DNA of 64,000 bases from DATKCF01 sp035513345 (GCA_035513345.1 DATKCF010000042.1:1-64000); one strand, 5' to 3'; positions 44,418 through 54,167 are shown, counted from the stretch's first letter. Notes: generated from the letters alone by a model not told the origin. Numbers and translations are program-made.

Positions 44418-45725
44418 ATGCTGCTGTCGAACAGAATAAATTGGATCATACGACTCACCGTCGTGCTGGCGGCCGCGACGTTTTTCGCCGAGCCTGCGGC
44501 GGCGCAGGAGCCGGACACGGCAGCCTCTTCGGCACTGCGTGTCTACCTCGACTGCCGGCGGTGCGATTTCGACCATTTCAGGCGTGAAGTGACGTTCGTC
44601 GACTACATGCGCGACCAGGGGACGGCGGAGGTCCACGTACTGGTTACGTCTCAGGGCACCGGCGCGGGTGGCCAGCAGTACTCGTTCTTCTTCATTGGCG
44701 AAGAGCGATTCGCGGGCAGGCAGGACACGCTGTACTTCACGTCCAGTCAGGACATGACGGACGATGAAGTGCGGACGGGCCTGACGCGGACGTTTGCGCT
44801 CGGACTCGTGCCATACGCTGCCAGGACCAGCCTGCGCAGAGGAATGGCGGTATTGTACGAACGTGGCGAGGCTGCGGACGGCGCGCGTTCGACGATGCAG
44901 GTCGATCCGTGGAAACTGTGGGTTTTCCAGACGCGACTAGGCGGGTCGGTCGAAGGGGAGAGTCGCCAGAGTTCGGTCTCGATGGATGGCTCGCTGTCGG
45001 CGAACCGGACGACCGAGGCCATGAAGGCGGACTTGAACGTGAACGCTCGCTACGAGGAAGAACACTTCGAATTGAGCAGTGGCGAGGAGATCACGAGCCT
45101 CACGCGTAACGCCACCCTGCGATCGACGATCGTGTTCTCGCTGAGTCCGCACTGGTCGGCGGGATTCCGCGCGACGGCCGAGACGTCGACGCGCTCGAAC
45201 CACGATCTGTCGCTGCGCGCATCGCCGGCCATCGAATACAACATCTACCCGTATGCGGAATCGACGCGTCGCCAGATCACTTTCATGTACACGCTCGGGC
45301 CGGTCTATTTCCGCTACGATGAGGAGACGCTGTTCCGCGAGACCGAGGAACTGAGAGTGCAACAGAGTCTCGACGTTTCGGCGAGCTTCCGGCAGCCGTG
45401 GGGCGACCTCAACCTCTCTGTCGAGGGCAGCAACTACATGCATGATTGGGAGCGGCACCGCGTCGAGCTGGACGGCGGTCTCGACATTCGCCTGTTCCGC
45501 GGTTTTAGCCTCGACGTCCGCGGCAGCGTGGCCCGCATCAAGGACCAGCTCAACGTGCCACTGGAGGATGTCAGTGACGAGGACATCCTGCTCGAGCTTC
45601 GCGAGCTGGGCACGGACTTCGAGTACGAGTTCAACATCGGTATCAGATACACGTTCGGCTCCGCCTTCAACAACGTGGTCAATCCGCGGATGTGGCGAGA
45701 CGGTAGGGGGGGCGGGTTCTTCTGA
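44418..45725 (+). CDS. Unknown secreted protein with predicted outer-membrane beta-barrel
   Basis: 435 residues. AGGGAG is 11-16 bases before the ATG; signal peptide ends FAEPAAAQEP. A soluble domain of about 130 residues begins with VYLDCRRCDFDHFRRE (a Cys pair) and VTFVDYMRDQGTAEVHVLVT, followed by alternating strands from residue about 165 to the end (VSMDGSLSANRTTEAMKADL, ATLRSTIVFSLSPHWSAGF) with the pattern of a 12-16 strand outer-membrane barrel. Reminiscent of other hypothetical envelope proteins; I do not recognise a named family. It follows an OmpR-type pair and its putative operator, so regulated expression is likely. Confidence 0.65.
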   Translation: MLLSNRINWIIRLTVVLAAATFFAEPAAAQEPDTAASSALRVYLDCRRCDFDHFRREVTFVDYMRDQGTAEVHVLVTSQGTGAGGQQYSFFFIGEERFAGRQDTLYFTSSQDMTDDEVRTGLTRTFALGLVPYAARTSLRRGMAVLYERGEAADGARSTMQVDPWKLWVFQTRLGGSVEGESRQSSVSMDGSLSANRTTEAMKADLNVNARYEEEHFELSSGEEITSLTRNATLRSTIVFSLSPHWSAGFRATAETSTRSNHDLSLRASPAIEYNIYPYAESTRRQITFMYTLGPVYFRYDEETLFRETEELRVQQSLDVSASFRQPWGDLNLSVEGSNYMHDWERHRVELDGGLDIRLFRGFSLDVRGSVARIKDQLNVPLEDVSDEDILLELRELGTDFEYEFNIGIRYTFGSAFNNVVNPRMWRDGRGGGFF

Positions 45726-45739
45726 TCAGGCCGCTTGCT

Positions 45740-46891
45740 TCAGCCGCAGTAGTCGAGGATCGTTGCGGCGAGCACGGCGGCCGTCTGGTGCACGGACTCG
45801 AGATCGACCCATTCCTCGGCGGCGTGCGCTCCATGGCCGTGCGGACCGAACACGATGGTATCGATGCCGGCGGCGGCGGTGAATGCGGAGTCCATCCACG
45901 GCGAGTCGCCGACGCGGTCGGGCGGCCGTCCGACCACGACGCTGGTGGCGCGCGTGAGCGACTCGGCGAGCCGCGAATCGGATCGCGCTTCGAACGAGTC
46001 ACGCACGAGTTCGATGTCGAGCGACGCGTCGAACCCGGCATCTGCGGCGGCCAGCTCGTCGAGAATCTCGCGGATCTGCGTTGTCGCTTCCGATTCCGTT
46101 TCCCCGGGTATGGTCCTGCGTTCGATGCCGAGCCTGCACTGCGCGGCGTAGGTGCTGAGCCCGGTGCCGCCGGCGATCGTGGCGGCATGAATCGAGGCGG
46201 GTCCGACGAGCGGGTGCGCCCGTCCGGTCGCGAGCGTCCATGCGAGGCCGTCGAGCCGGGCCAGGACCCGGCCCATGTGCAGGTTCGCGTCGACTCCAAG
46301 GTCGGGCCGACTGCCGTGCGCGGCACGGCCGCGTGTCACGACGCGGTACCAGACGAAGCCCTTGTGGGCGAGGCAGAGCCGGAGCGAAGTCGGTTCGGTC
46401 ACGATTGCGCCATCGGTCACATACGATTTCAGCACGTCCTGCGTGCCGATGCTAGCGGCTTCTTCGTCCGCGACGGCGGCGATAACGACCGTGCCTGCTG
46501 GCCGCCGCCCGGTCCGGACCAGCGCCTCGACGGCGCCGACGCAGGCGGCCAGACTGCCCTTCATGTCGTAGCTGCCGCGACCGTAAAGGCGGCCATCGCG
46601 GATGTCGCCGGAGAAGGGGTCCGCCATTCCCTCGACGCCCACAGTGTCGTAGTGTGCATTGAGCATGAGCGATGTGCCACGGCCATCGCCGGCCATGCGG
46701 CCGACGACGCTGGGCCGGCCGGGCACGCTCTCGAGGATCTCGACATCGAGTCCGAGGTCGCGCAGAACGCCGGCCGTGAAAGCCGCGATCTCCGCTTCGC
46801 CGGGTCCGGAACCGGGATCGAGCGTTGGATTCACCGAATCGATGCGCACGAGTGCGCGCAGCAGATCATTGATCCAGGTCGAGTCGATCAT
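45740..46891 (-). CDS. M20-family deacylase/peptidase (ArgE/DapE-like)
   Basis: 383 residues. Zinc motifs: NAHYDTVGV (His and Asp), GRGSYDMKGSLA (bridging Asp), AVADEEAAS (catalytic Glu), VTEPTSLRL, and GPHGHGAHAAEEWVDLES near the C-terminus. The dimerisation domain (about 175-285) starts TRGRAAHGSRPDLGVDANLH. No signal peptide, so cytoplasmic. Removes acyl groups from amino acids such as N-acetylornithine or N-succinyl-diaminopimelate; which of them is not clear. Convergent with the preceding gene (14 bases) and divergent from the DUF4159 gene. The 284 bases between it and the next gene hold no ORF that I support. Confidence 0.85.
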   Translation of the reverse strand: MIDSTWINDLLRALVRIDSVNPTLDPGSGPGEAEIAAFTAGVLRDLGLDVEILESVPGRPSVVGRMAGDGRGTSLMLNAHYDTVGVEGMADPFSGDIRDGRLYGRGSYDMKGSLAACVGAVEALVRTGRRPAGTVVIAAVADEEAASIGTQDVLKSYVTDGAIVTEPTSLRLCLAHKGFVWYRVVTRGRAAHGSRPDLGVDANLHMGRVLARLDGLAWTLATGRAHPLVGPASIHAATIAGGTGLSTYAAQCRLGIERRTIPGETESEATTQIREILDELAAADAGFDASLDIELVRDSFEARSDSRLAESLTRATSVVVGRPPDRVGDSPWMDSAFTAAAGIDTIVFGPHGHGAHAAEEWVDLESVHQTAAVLAATILDYCG

Positions 46892-47175
46892 GATATCTCG
46901 TTCCGCCCTTCAACGTGGCGGGCCAACGCGCAAGGCGGCTTGAGCGTCGAGATTCAGCAAGGACAAAGGGCCGCGGGCGCGGAATCTCGGCGCTCGCGTG
47001 CCGCCTGTCCAGCACCGGGGGGCCTGGCGGTCGGCGTGCCGCACGTTCCGCCATCCGGCGCGTGCCGCTCGTCGCGCGTGCGGATTCACCCGCCCCACGG
47101 TCCGGAACACGGTCCGCGTGGAGGCAGTATCTCGAAGGTGACAGGATCCCCCCGAACCAGGAAGGAGCGGACCCG

Positions 47176-48192
47176 GTGCGCCGTCCTCTGATGACGGTCG
47201 CGGTCGCGTCAGCGGCCGTGACTCTCGTATTCGCCATCCGGTCGGGCACGTCCGCCGGCGGATCGGAGTATGCCGGCGAGCGGGGGTCCGCCACGGTGGC
47301 GTTCCCCTATGCCACATCGCCGAACGCCCTCTCAGCCCGGCCGTCCGGAACGCCCGGACCGATCGGCCAACGGCCAGCCGCGCGTCCCGGTCCGGAGACG
47401 TCGGCACCTGCGATGCCACGTGCGAGGCCCGGCACAGTCAGACCTCGCCTGGCGCCTCCTGCTGCCTTGCGGGCGCCGATCACACCGCTGGCGCCGCCGC
47501 AGCAATACTACGCGCCGGCGCCGGACGGCAACCACGCGTTCTACTTCACACGCGGCATCTACTCGAGCTACAGCGGATGGGGTCGCAGGGGCGGCGGAAG
47601 CTGGTCGGTCGACTGGCCGAAGTCGGACCGGCAGTTCAACATCGTGCTGCGGCGGCTGACCAACATCGATTCATTCCTCGAGCCGCACGCCGTGGCGCTC
47701 GATGACCCCGCGTTGTTGCGGTACCCGTACGTTTACATCCTCGAGGTCGGCCGGATCGCGCTGTCACCGGGCGAGATCTCGAACCTGCGCGATTTCCTGC
47801 TGAAGGGCGGGTTCCTGTTCGTCGACGATTTCTGGGGCAACAACGAATGGTACCCGTTCGAGGACGCGATGCGGCAGGTGCTGCCGGAGTATCCGATCGA
47901 GCCGCTGCCGCTCGAACACGAGTACTTTCACGCGTTCTACAGTGTCGACGAGGTACTCCAGGTACCGAACGTCGGCAATGCGCGTCGCGGCATCACCTCC
48001 GAATGCCCCGGCTGCTACCCGGAGGTCTACGGTATATTCGATGACGAGCGCCGTCTCATGGTCGTGATCAACTGGAACACCGACCTCGGCGACGCGTGGG
48101 AGTGGGCGGAGCAGCCGGACTATCCCGTGAGGTACTCGACGTACGCCTTCGAAGTGGGCGTGAACGCGATCATCTACGCCATGAGTCATTGA
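47176..48192 (+). CDS. DUF4159-domain protein 1
   Basis: 338 residues from GTG 47176 (GAAGGAG 8 bases upstream; ATG 47191 also possible). N-terminal signal or anchor segment about 7-24, a proline/alanine-rich linker to about residue 110, then the DUF4159 fold: IVLRRLTNID, YVYILEVGRIALSPGE, DFLLKGGFLFVDDFWGNNEW and a C-terminal VGVNAIIYAMSH. The fold resembles glutamine amidotransferase/flavodoxin-like domains without the catalytic cysteine. A second DUF4159 gene lies 6 kb downstream. Probably periplasmic. First gene of the long MoxR-DUF58-BatA operon. Confidence 0.85.
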   Translation: MRRPLMTVAVASAAVTLVFAIRSGTSAGGSEYAGERGSATVAFPYATSPNALSARPSGTPGPIGQRPAARPGPETSAPAMPRARPGTVRPRLAPPAALRAPITPLAPPQQYYAPAPDGNHAFYFTRGIYSSYSGWGRRGGGSWSVDWPKSDRQFNIVLRRLTNIDSFLEPHAVALDDPALLRYPYVYILEVGRIALSPGEISNLRDFLLKGGFLFVDDFWGNNEWYPFEDAMRQVLPEYPIEPLPLEHEYFHAFYSVDEVLQVPNVGNARRGITSECPGCYPEVYGIFDDERRLMVVINWNTDLGDAWEWAEQPDYPVRYSTYAFEVGVNAIIYAMSH

Positions 48193-48196
48193 AGAC

Positions 48197-50470
48197 GTGT
48201 TTCAGACGATCTTCGAGTTCCTGTTCAAGTATCGCCCGCTGGTCTTCACGGAAGGCCGGCTGACGTTCCAGTCGCCGATCGGGATCGCGCTGTTGATTCC
48301 GGTCGTTGTGCTGGTCGTCGCATTGGCGATGTGGACGTATCGCAGCGTTGCCGGCAAGGCCACGGATCGCGACCGCGTCGTACTCGCGACACTGCGGGCG
48401 TGCGCGCTGGCGATCATTGCGTTCGCACTGCTGCGCCCGGTACTGCTGGTTTCGTCGGTCGTGCCGCAGCAGAACTACGTGGCAGTCGTGTTCGACGATT
48501 CGCGCAGCATGCGCATCATCGATGACGACGAAGCGCGCTCGGCGTTCGTCGCGCAGGCGTTCGGTCCCGGCAGTGCGCTGGTTGCGCAGCTCGAGGATCG
48601 TTTTCAGCTCCGGTATTTCGGATTCTCCGCGTCGACCGAACGTCTGAACGATCCGGGCATGCTGTCATTCGCCGGCAGCAATACGCGGATCGCGCCGGCG
48701 CTCGACCGGGTCCGCGAGGATCTTGCTGCGCTGCCGCTGTCCGGCATCGTGGTCGTGACTGACGGTGCGGACAACTCGGCGCTGGGCATGACGGAGTCGC
48801 TGCTGGCGCTGCAGGCGGCGCAGGTTCCGGTGTACACGGTCGGGCTGGGCCACGAGCACTACGCGAAGGACGTCGAGTTGAGCCGTGTGTCGACGCCGCG
48901 CACTGTCCTGAAGGGCGCATCGCTGGTCGTCGACCTGCTCGTGTCGCAGAGCGGCTACACCGGTAAGACCGTCCGGGTCGTGGTCGAGGACGACGGCCGC
49001 ATCGTCGGCTCCGAGGAAGTCACGCTGCCGCCCGACGGCGAACCGGTGCCGGTCCGTGTCCATTTCACGGCGGAGGAAGCGGGGGCTCGCCGGTTCAGGT
49101 TCCGCGTGCCGGCGCAGGCCGACGAGATGGTGCTCGAGAACAACGAGCAGGAAGCGCTGATCGACGTTCGGGACGACCGCCGCAAAATTCTCTTCTACGA
49201 GGGCGAGCCGCGTTGGGAAGTCGGGTTCATGCGCCGGGCGGTCGACGCCGATCCGAACATTCAGCTGGTCGTGCTCCAGCGGACGGCCGAGAACAAGTAC
49301 ATGCGTCTGTCGGTCGACGACTCGACCGAGCTGTTCCAGGGTTTTCCGCGCACCCGGGAGGAGCTGTTCACGTACGACGCGATCGTACTCGGTACGGTCG
49401 AAGCCAGCGCATTCACGCACGAGCAGATGCGGATGATAGCCGATTTCGTGGGCGATCGTGGCGGCGGTCTGCTCACGTTCGGCGGGCGTCGCTCGTACGC
49501 CGAGGGCGGGTGGACGGGCACGCCGGTTGCCGAGATCATGCCGATCGACATCGAATCGTCGAGCCCGATCGACACGCTGTTCTTCGATTCACTCGTGGTC
49601 CGGCCGACACGAGCGGGGCAGACGCACCCGGCTATGCAGCTGGCAGGCTCGGAGGCGGCGTCGAGAACGCAATGGGAATCGCTGCCGCGTATCTCGACCG
49701 CGAACCGGCTCGGCCCGCTGAAGCCGGGCGCGACGGCGTTGCTTACGGGCAGGGGCGACATTCTCGACGAGCATCCCGTGCTGGCATTCCAGCGGTTCGG
49801 CAGCGGGCTGTCGATCGCGCTGGCGGCGCAGGATACGTGGCTCTGGCAGATGATTCCGCCGCTCGAGGACATGTCGCACGAGACGTTCTGGCGCCAGATG
49901 CTGCGCTGGCTGGTGAACGATTCGCCCGACCAGGTCACCGTCGCATTGCCCGCCGACAGGTCGTCGCCCGGCGAAGCCGTGCGCATCATCGCGAACGTGT
50001 CCGACGAGGCGTTCGTCCGGGTGAACAGCAGCATGGTCACCGCGAAGATCACGTCGCCAACCGGCCAGGTCAGCGAGTTGCCGCTCGACTGGACCATCGA
50101 GCAGGACGGCGAGTACCGCTCCGTTTTCACGCCGCAGGAAACCGGCCTGCACCGTATCGATGTCGAGGCGGTCTACGGTGACCGGACCGTGGCGAGCGAT
50201 CCGGCGTATATCGACATAGCGGAAAGCCGCAGCGAATACTTCGGCTCGCAGCTCAATGCGACGCTGCTCCAGCGAATCTCGAGGGAAACCGGCGGCCGAC
50301 ACTACACGCCGTCCACGGTGAGCTCGCTGCCGGAGGATCTCTCGATTACCGGCCGCGGTTCGACCGTCATCGAAGAGAAGGACCTGTGGGACATGCCGAT
50401 TCTGCTGCTGCTGCTGCTTTCCATGATGGCGGCGGAATGGCTGTATCGCAGGAGGAAGGGACTGGCTTGA
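48197..50470 (+). CDS. VWA-like membrane protein with glutamine-amidotransferase-like domain
   Basis: 757 residues from GTG 48197, 4 bases after the preceding stop. Two N-terminal helices (about 24-46 and 62-84), then a VWA-like domain with VVFDDSRSM (MIDAS-like DxSxS is reduced to DDSRS) and VVVTDGADNS, an immunoglobulin-like region (about 230-310), an amidotransferase-like domain (about 320-540: ILFYEGEPRWEVGFM, FVGDRGGGLLTFGGRRSY), more beta domains and a final helix (ILLLLLLSMMAAEWLYRRRK). Such proteins accompany MoxR/DUF58 genes. It should project most of its mass into the periplasm. Biochemical role unknown. Confidence 0.8.
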   Translation: MFQTIFEFLFKYRPLVFTEGRLTFQSPIGIALLIPVVVLVVALAMWTYRSVAGKATDRDRVVLATLRACALAIIAFALLRPVLLVSSVVPQQNYVAVVFDDSRSMRIIDDDEARSAFVAQAFGPGSALVAQLEDRFQLRYFGFSASTERLNDPGMLSFAGSNTRIAPALDRVREDLAALPLSGIVVVTDGADNSALGMTESLLALQAAQVPVYTVGLGHEHYAKDVELSRVSTPRTVLKGASLVVDLLVSQSGYTGKTVRVVVEDDGRIVGSEEVTLPPDGEPVPVRVHFTAEEAGARRFRFRVPAQADEMVLENNEQEALIDVRDDRRKILFYEGEPRWEVGFMRRAVDADPNIQLVVLQRTAENKYMRLSVDDSTELFQGFPRTREELFTYDAIVLGTVEASAFTHEQMRMIADFVGDRGGGLLTFGGRRSYAEGGWTGTPVAEIMPIDIESSSPIDTLFFDSLVVRPTRAGQTHPAMQLAGSEAASRTQWESLPRISTANRLGPLKPGATALLTGRGDILDEHPVLAFQRFGSGLSIALAAQDTWLWQMIPPLEDMSHETFWRQMLRWLVNDSPDQVTVALPADRSSPGEAVRIIANVSDEAFVRVNSSMVTAKITSPTGQVSELPLDWTIEQDGEYRSVFTPQETGLHRIDVEAVYGDRTVASDPAYIDIAESRSEYFGSQLNATLLQRISRETGGRHYTPSTVSSLPEDLSITGRGSTVIEEKDLWDMPILLLLLLSMMAAEWLYRRRKGLA

Positions 50471-50475
50471 GGGTG

Positions 50476-51486
50476 ATGCAGGGGACCGGAATCGTGGCGG
50501 GACTGCTCGCGCTGCTGTCGGCCTGGCCGGTGGCGGCGCAGTCGCGAACGCATGCCGTCATCATTACGGGCATCGGCGGCGAGCCGCGTTTCCAGGCGGT
50601 GTTCCACGAGTGGGGCGCGACGATGGTGAAGGCCGCCACCGAGCGCTGGGGCGTGCCAGCGGAGGACGTCGTTTTTCTGACGGAACAGCCTGACCGCGCC
50701 CCGGATCTGGCGGACGGCCGTTCGACGAAGGAAGAGATCGCGAAGACGCTGGCAGCGATCGGCAGGACAGCCGGCCCCGACGACGTCGTCTTCATTCTGT
50801 TCATCGGACACGGCAGTTTCTCGAACAACGAGGCCAGGCTGAGTCTGCCGGGGCCTGATGTGACTGCGCAGGAGCTGGCGGTCATGATCGACGGGCTGGG
50901 CCAGAGCCGGGTCGTGTTCGTGAACGCGGCCAGCTCGAGCGGCGCGTTCCTCGAACCACTGAGCGGTGCCAACCGGATCGTAATCACGTCGACCCGGTCG
51001 GGCATGGAGCGCAATCTCTCGAAGTTCGGCGGCTGGTTCGTCGCAGCGTTCGCCCAGGACGTTGCTGACACGGACAAGGATGGCGCCGTGTCGATGGCAG
51101 AGGCGTTCGAGTACGCACGCGTCGAGACCCGTCGCGCGTACGAGGCGGAGCAGACATTGCTGACCGAGCATGCCGTCCTCGATGACAACGGCGATGGCAA
51201 GGGTAGCGGGGAAGTGAGCCGGGAGAGTTTGGACGGCGCACTGGCCATGGTCACGTTCCTCGGTCGCGGCGCGGTCGTTGCAGGTGTTGAGGCGCCGCCG
51301 GATGCGAGCCCGGCACTGCGCGCACTGTACGAGCAGAAGCAGGCGCTGGAACGGCAGCTTGCCGACCTGCGCGCAGTGAAGGATACGATGGATCCGGAAC
51401 GCTACGAGTCCGAGCTTGAACGGCTGCTCGTCGACCTGGCCCTGAAGAACCAGGAGATCCGGCGAATGGAGGGCGGCGGCGCATGA
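50476..51486 (+). CDS. C13/caspase-like protein with missing catalytic cysteine
   Basis: 336 residues (ATG 50476). A TTG at 50467 that overlaps the previous stop (TTGA) sits 6 bases behind GGAGGAAGGG and may be the true start. Signal peptide ends AWPVAAQS. The legumain/caspase fold is recognisable: VVFLTEQP, DDVVFILFIGHGSFSNNE (His112) and VVFVNAASSSGAF. Legumain has EACESGS at the last position; here AASSSG (151-156) offers alanine/serine where the nucleophile cysteine should be. A C-terminal coiled-coil region (about 300-336) follows. So I predict a non-proteolytic pseudo-enzyme, or a serine variant. Its stop overlaps the next start (ATGA). Confidence 0.75.
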   Translation: MQGTGIVAGLLALLSAWPVAAQSRTHAVIITGIGGEPRFQAVFHEWGATMVKAATERWGVPAEDVVFLTEQPDRAPDLADGRSTKEEIAKTLAAIGRTAGPDDVVFILFIGHGSFSNNEARLSLPGPDVTAQELAVMIDGLGQSRVVFVNAASSSGAFLEPLSGANRIVITSTRSGMERNLSKFGGWFVAAFAQDVADTDKDGAVSMAEAFEYARVETRRAYEAEQTLLTEHAVLDDNGDGKGSGEVSRESLDGALAMVTFLGRGAVVAGVEAPPDASPALRALYEQKQALERQLADLRAVKDTMDPERYESELERLLVDLALKNQEIRRMEGGGA

Positions 51487-54167
51487 GAACCATCGCGTAC
51501 CGCTCCGGCTTGGCGCTGACCGCCGCGACCGTCGCATCACTGCTCGCGCAACCCGCCTGTGCAACGCAGGATGCTGGCGGTCAGACGAGTTCGCGTGCCG
51601 ACCCATATGCCGCGTACCTGGCCGGCGAGTACGACGACGCCGCGCGGGGACTGCGCGCGCTGATCGAGGCTGACCCGTTGGATACACGGGCTCGCCGCAC
51701 GCTCGTGGCCGTGTTTGTCGAGACGGGTCAGTACGAGGAGGCCGAGCGCGCGGCACGGTCGAGCGAGACGCGCGAGCTGGCCAACGCGCTCGGCGAAGTG
51801 CTGATGCGCACGGGGAAGCTCGAAGAAGCCGAATCATCGTTCCGTCGCGCCGTACAGGCCGGCGCATCCGATGCCAACACGGCCCGGCTCAACCTCGCGA
51901 CCCTCGACTGGAACAGGGGCGAGCGCGACGCCGCACTGAACGCGTTCGACAGGTTCATCGACATCTACAACGACTCACCGGACCTGAGTGCCCGCGATCT
52001 CATCGCGGTCGCGGAGGCGGTGCGTCGTCTTGGCGCGCGCAACCCGCAACTGTTCCAGGACGCGGTCAAGGCGCTCGACGAAGCAATGGCCGCGGACCGC
52101 GGCATCGTCGATGGCGCGCCTGATGGCTTCGAAGCACGCGTTCGCATGGGCCATCTGTTTCTCGAGAAGTACAACAGCATCGAAGCGCAGCCGCTGTTCC
52201 GCGAAGTGCTCGCGCAGAATCCCCACCACCCCGGTGCGCTGCTCGGCATGGCGAAGGCGAAGAACTTCGACGGGTCGTCGGAATCGCTCGAGCTGGTCGA
52301 CCAGAGCCTCGAGACCAACCCCAACAGTGTGGACGCGCTCGTGTTCCGCGCCCGGTTGCGGCTGGATCTGGAAGAGAACGAGGGCGCCCGCGAGGACATC
52401 GACAGGGCATTGTCGATCAATCCGCTCTCGCTCGACGCGCTGACGACGAGGGCGACGGCCGAGTGGCTTGAGGCCGACGTCGCCGCATACGAGCGGACGC
52501 GGGCGGAGGTCATGGCGATCGACCCCGCACACTCGAGCCTGTTCAATGAGATGGCGGAGCTGGCGGTCCGTCAGCGACGCTATGAGGGCGCGGTCGAGCT
52601 GGCGCGCGAGGCCGTCGCGCTGAATCCGCTGGATGGCGCCGCGTGGGGCACGCTCGGTCTGAACGAGTTGCGCATCGGCGCTGTTGATGCGGCGAGGGCG
52701 AACCTCGAGATGTCGTTCGAGCGGGATCCGTACAATCCGTGGATCAAGAACACGCTCGATCTGCTCGACACGTTCGGCGAGTATCGTATCGTGAGGACCG
52801 AGCGGTTCGAGCTGATGCTGCACCAGAGCGAAGCGGACCTGCTGGCGCCGTACGTGGGTGAGCTGGCAGAGGAGGCGTACACGGCTCTCGCCGAACGCTA
52901 CCAGTACAGCCCGCCTACGCCGGTGCGCGTCGAGGTCTATCCGCGGCACGCGGATTTCTCCGTACGTACGGTCGGGCTTGCCGGTCTCGGCGCGCTTGGT
53001 GTGTGTTTCGGCAACGTGCTGGCCATCGACTCGCCAGCGGCTCGCGAGCCCGGCGAGTTCAACTGGGGCTCGACGCTGTGGCACGAGCTGGCGCACACGA
53101 TGACGCTGGGCCTGTCCAACCACCGGGTTCCGCGCTGGCTGACCGAGGGCCTGTCCGTTCTCGAGGAGCGCCGTGCCCGGCCTGGCTGGGGCGACGATCT
53201 GACGCCGCAGTTTCTCGCCGCCTACAAAGCCGGCGATGTTTTCCCGGTCAGTCGGCTGAGCCAGGGTTTCGTACGGCCACGCTTCCCCGAACAGATCGGC
53301 TATTCCTACTACCAGTCCTCGCTCGTCGCCGAAATGATCGAGGAGGAGCGCGGCTTCGACACGATCCTCGACATGCTGCGGGCCTACGGTCGGGGATTGT
53401 CGGACGCCGAGGTGTTCGAGCAGGTGCTGGGTGTGCTGCCCGAAGCGTTCGATGACCGGTTCGACGACTGGTTGAAGCGCAGGTACGAGACACAGCTGGC
53501 ATCGGTGCCCGCCGCGCGGCGCGAGGAAGGCGGCATGATCGAGCGCGCACTGGGCGCGATGCGTGGTGGCGGCGGTGGCGGTTTCCCGGCCGCAATGGCG
53601 CGCGGCCGCGAACTGGCGGAGGAAGGCAATCTCGAGGAAGCGATCGAGGCGTTCGAGCGCGCACAGTCGATGTTTCCTGAGTACGCCGGTCCCGGTAGCC
53701 CCTACGACGAGCTGGCGAAGCTGCACCAGGAGCGAGGTGATACGGCGGCGGCCGCCGCGCAGTTGCAGGCACTGACCGCGATCGACGAGAACCGGTACGG
53801 CGCGAACATCGCGCTCGCGGACCTGCTCGAAGGCATGGGCGACGCTGGCCAGGCCGTCGCGGCGCTCGAGCGCGTCATCTACGTTTCACCCTACGAGAAG
53901 GCACTTCACGAGCGGATGGTCAGACTGTACACGCAGATGGATGACAGGCAAGGCGTCGTGAGCGCACGCAGGGCACTCGTCGCGCTCGACCCCGTCGACC
54001 GTTCCGATGCGCTCTACCAGCTTGCGCTCGCCTACGAAGCCGCCGGCGAACCGGCAGCGGCACGGCGCGAGGTCGTGCGTGCGCTCGAAATCGCACCCAA
54101 CTTCGTCGGAGCACAGGAGCTTCTGCTCAGGCTGCGTGGCCGCTCGCCGTCCGGAGCGCCCGAATGA
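51483..54167 (+). CDS. TPR protein with gluzincin-type (peptidase MA-like) metalloprotease domain
   Basis: 894 residues, overlapping the previous stop (ATGA). Signal peptide or lipobox-like LAQPACATQ at the N-terminus, about ten TPR repeats (50-430), then a protease-like domain: LWHELAHTMTLG (His534, Glu535, His538) and TEGLSVLEE (Glu555), spaced as in gluzincins. The rest (about 690-894) is again TPR (AIEAFERAQSMFPEYAGPGS, AQLQALTAIDENRYGANIAL). The zinc site looks complete, so it may be an active periplasmic protease held by TPR arms. It is in the middle of the operon between the pseudo-caspase and the second DUF4159 gene. Confidence 0.82.
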   Translation: MRTIAYRSGLALTAATVASLLAQPACATQDAGGQTSSRADPYAAYLAGEYDDAARGLRALIEADPLDTRARRTLVAVFVETGQYEEAERAARSSETRELANALGEVLMRTGKLEEAESSFRRAVQAGASDANTARLNLATLDWNRGERDAALNAFDRFIDIYNDSPDLSARDLIAVAEAVRRLGARNPQLFQDAVKALDEAMAADRGIVDGAPDGFEARVRMGHLFLEKYNSIEAQPLFREVLAQNPHHPGALLGMAKAKNFDGSSESLELVDQSLETNPNSVDALVFRARLRLDLEENEGAREDIDRALSINPLSLDALTTRATAEWLEADVAAYERTRAEVMAIDPAHSSLFNEMAELAVRQRRYEGAVELAREAVALNPLDGAAWGTLGLNELRIGAVDAARANLEMSFERDPYNPWIKNTLDLLDTFGEYRIVRTERFELMLHQSEADLLAPYVGELAEEAYTALAERYQYSPPTPVRVEVYPRHADFSVRTVGLAGLGALGVCFGNVLAIDSPAAREPGEFNWGSTLWHELAHTMTLGLSNHRVPRWLTEGLSVLEERRARPGWGDDLTPQFLAAYKAGDVFPVSRLSQGFVRPRFPEQIGYSYYQSSLVAEMIEEERGFDTILDMLRAYGRGLSDAEVFEQVLGVLPEAFDDRFDDWLKRRYETQLASVPAARREEGGMIERALGAMRGGGGGGFPAAMARGRELAEEGNLEEAIEAFERAQSMFPEYAGPGSPYDELAKLHQERGDTAAAAAQLQALTAIDENRYGANIALADLLEGMGDAGQAVAALERVIYVSPYEKALHERMVRLYTQMDDRQGVVSARRALVALDPVDRSDALYQLALAYEAAGEPAAARREVVRALEIAPNFVGAQELLLRLRGRSPSGAPE

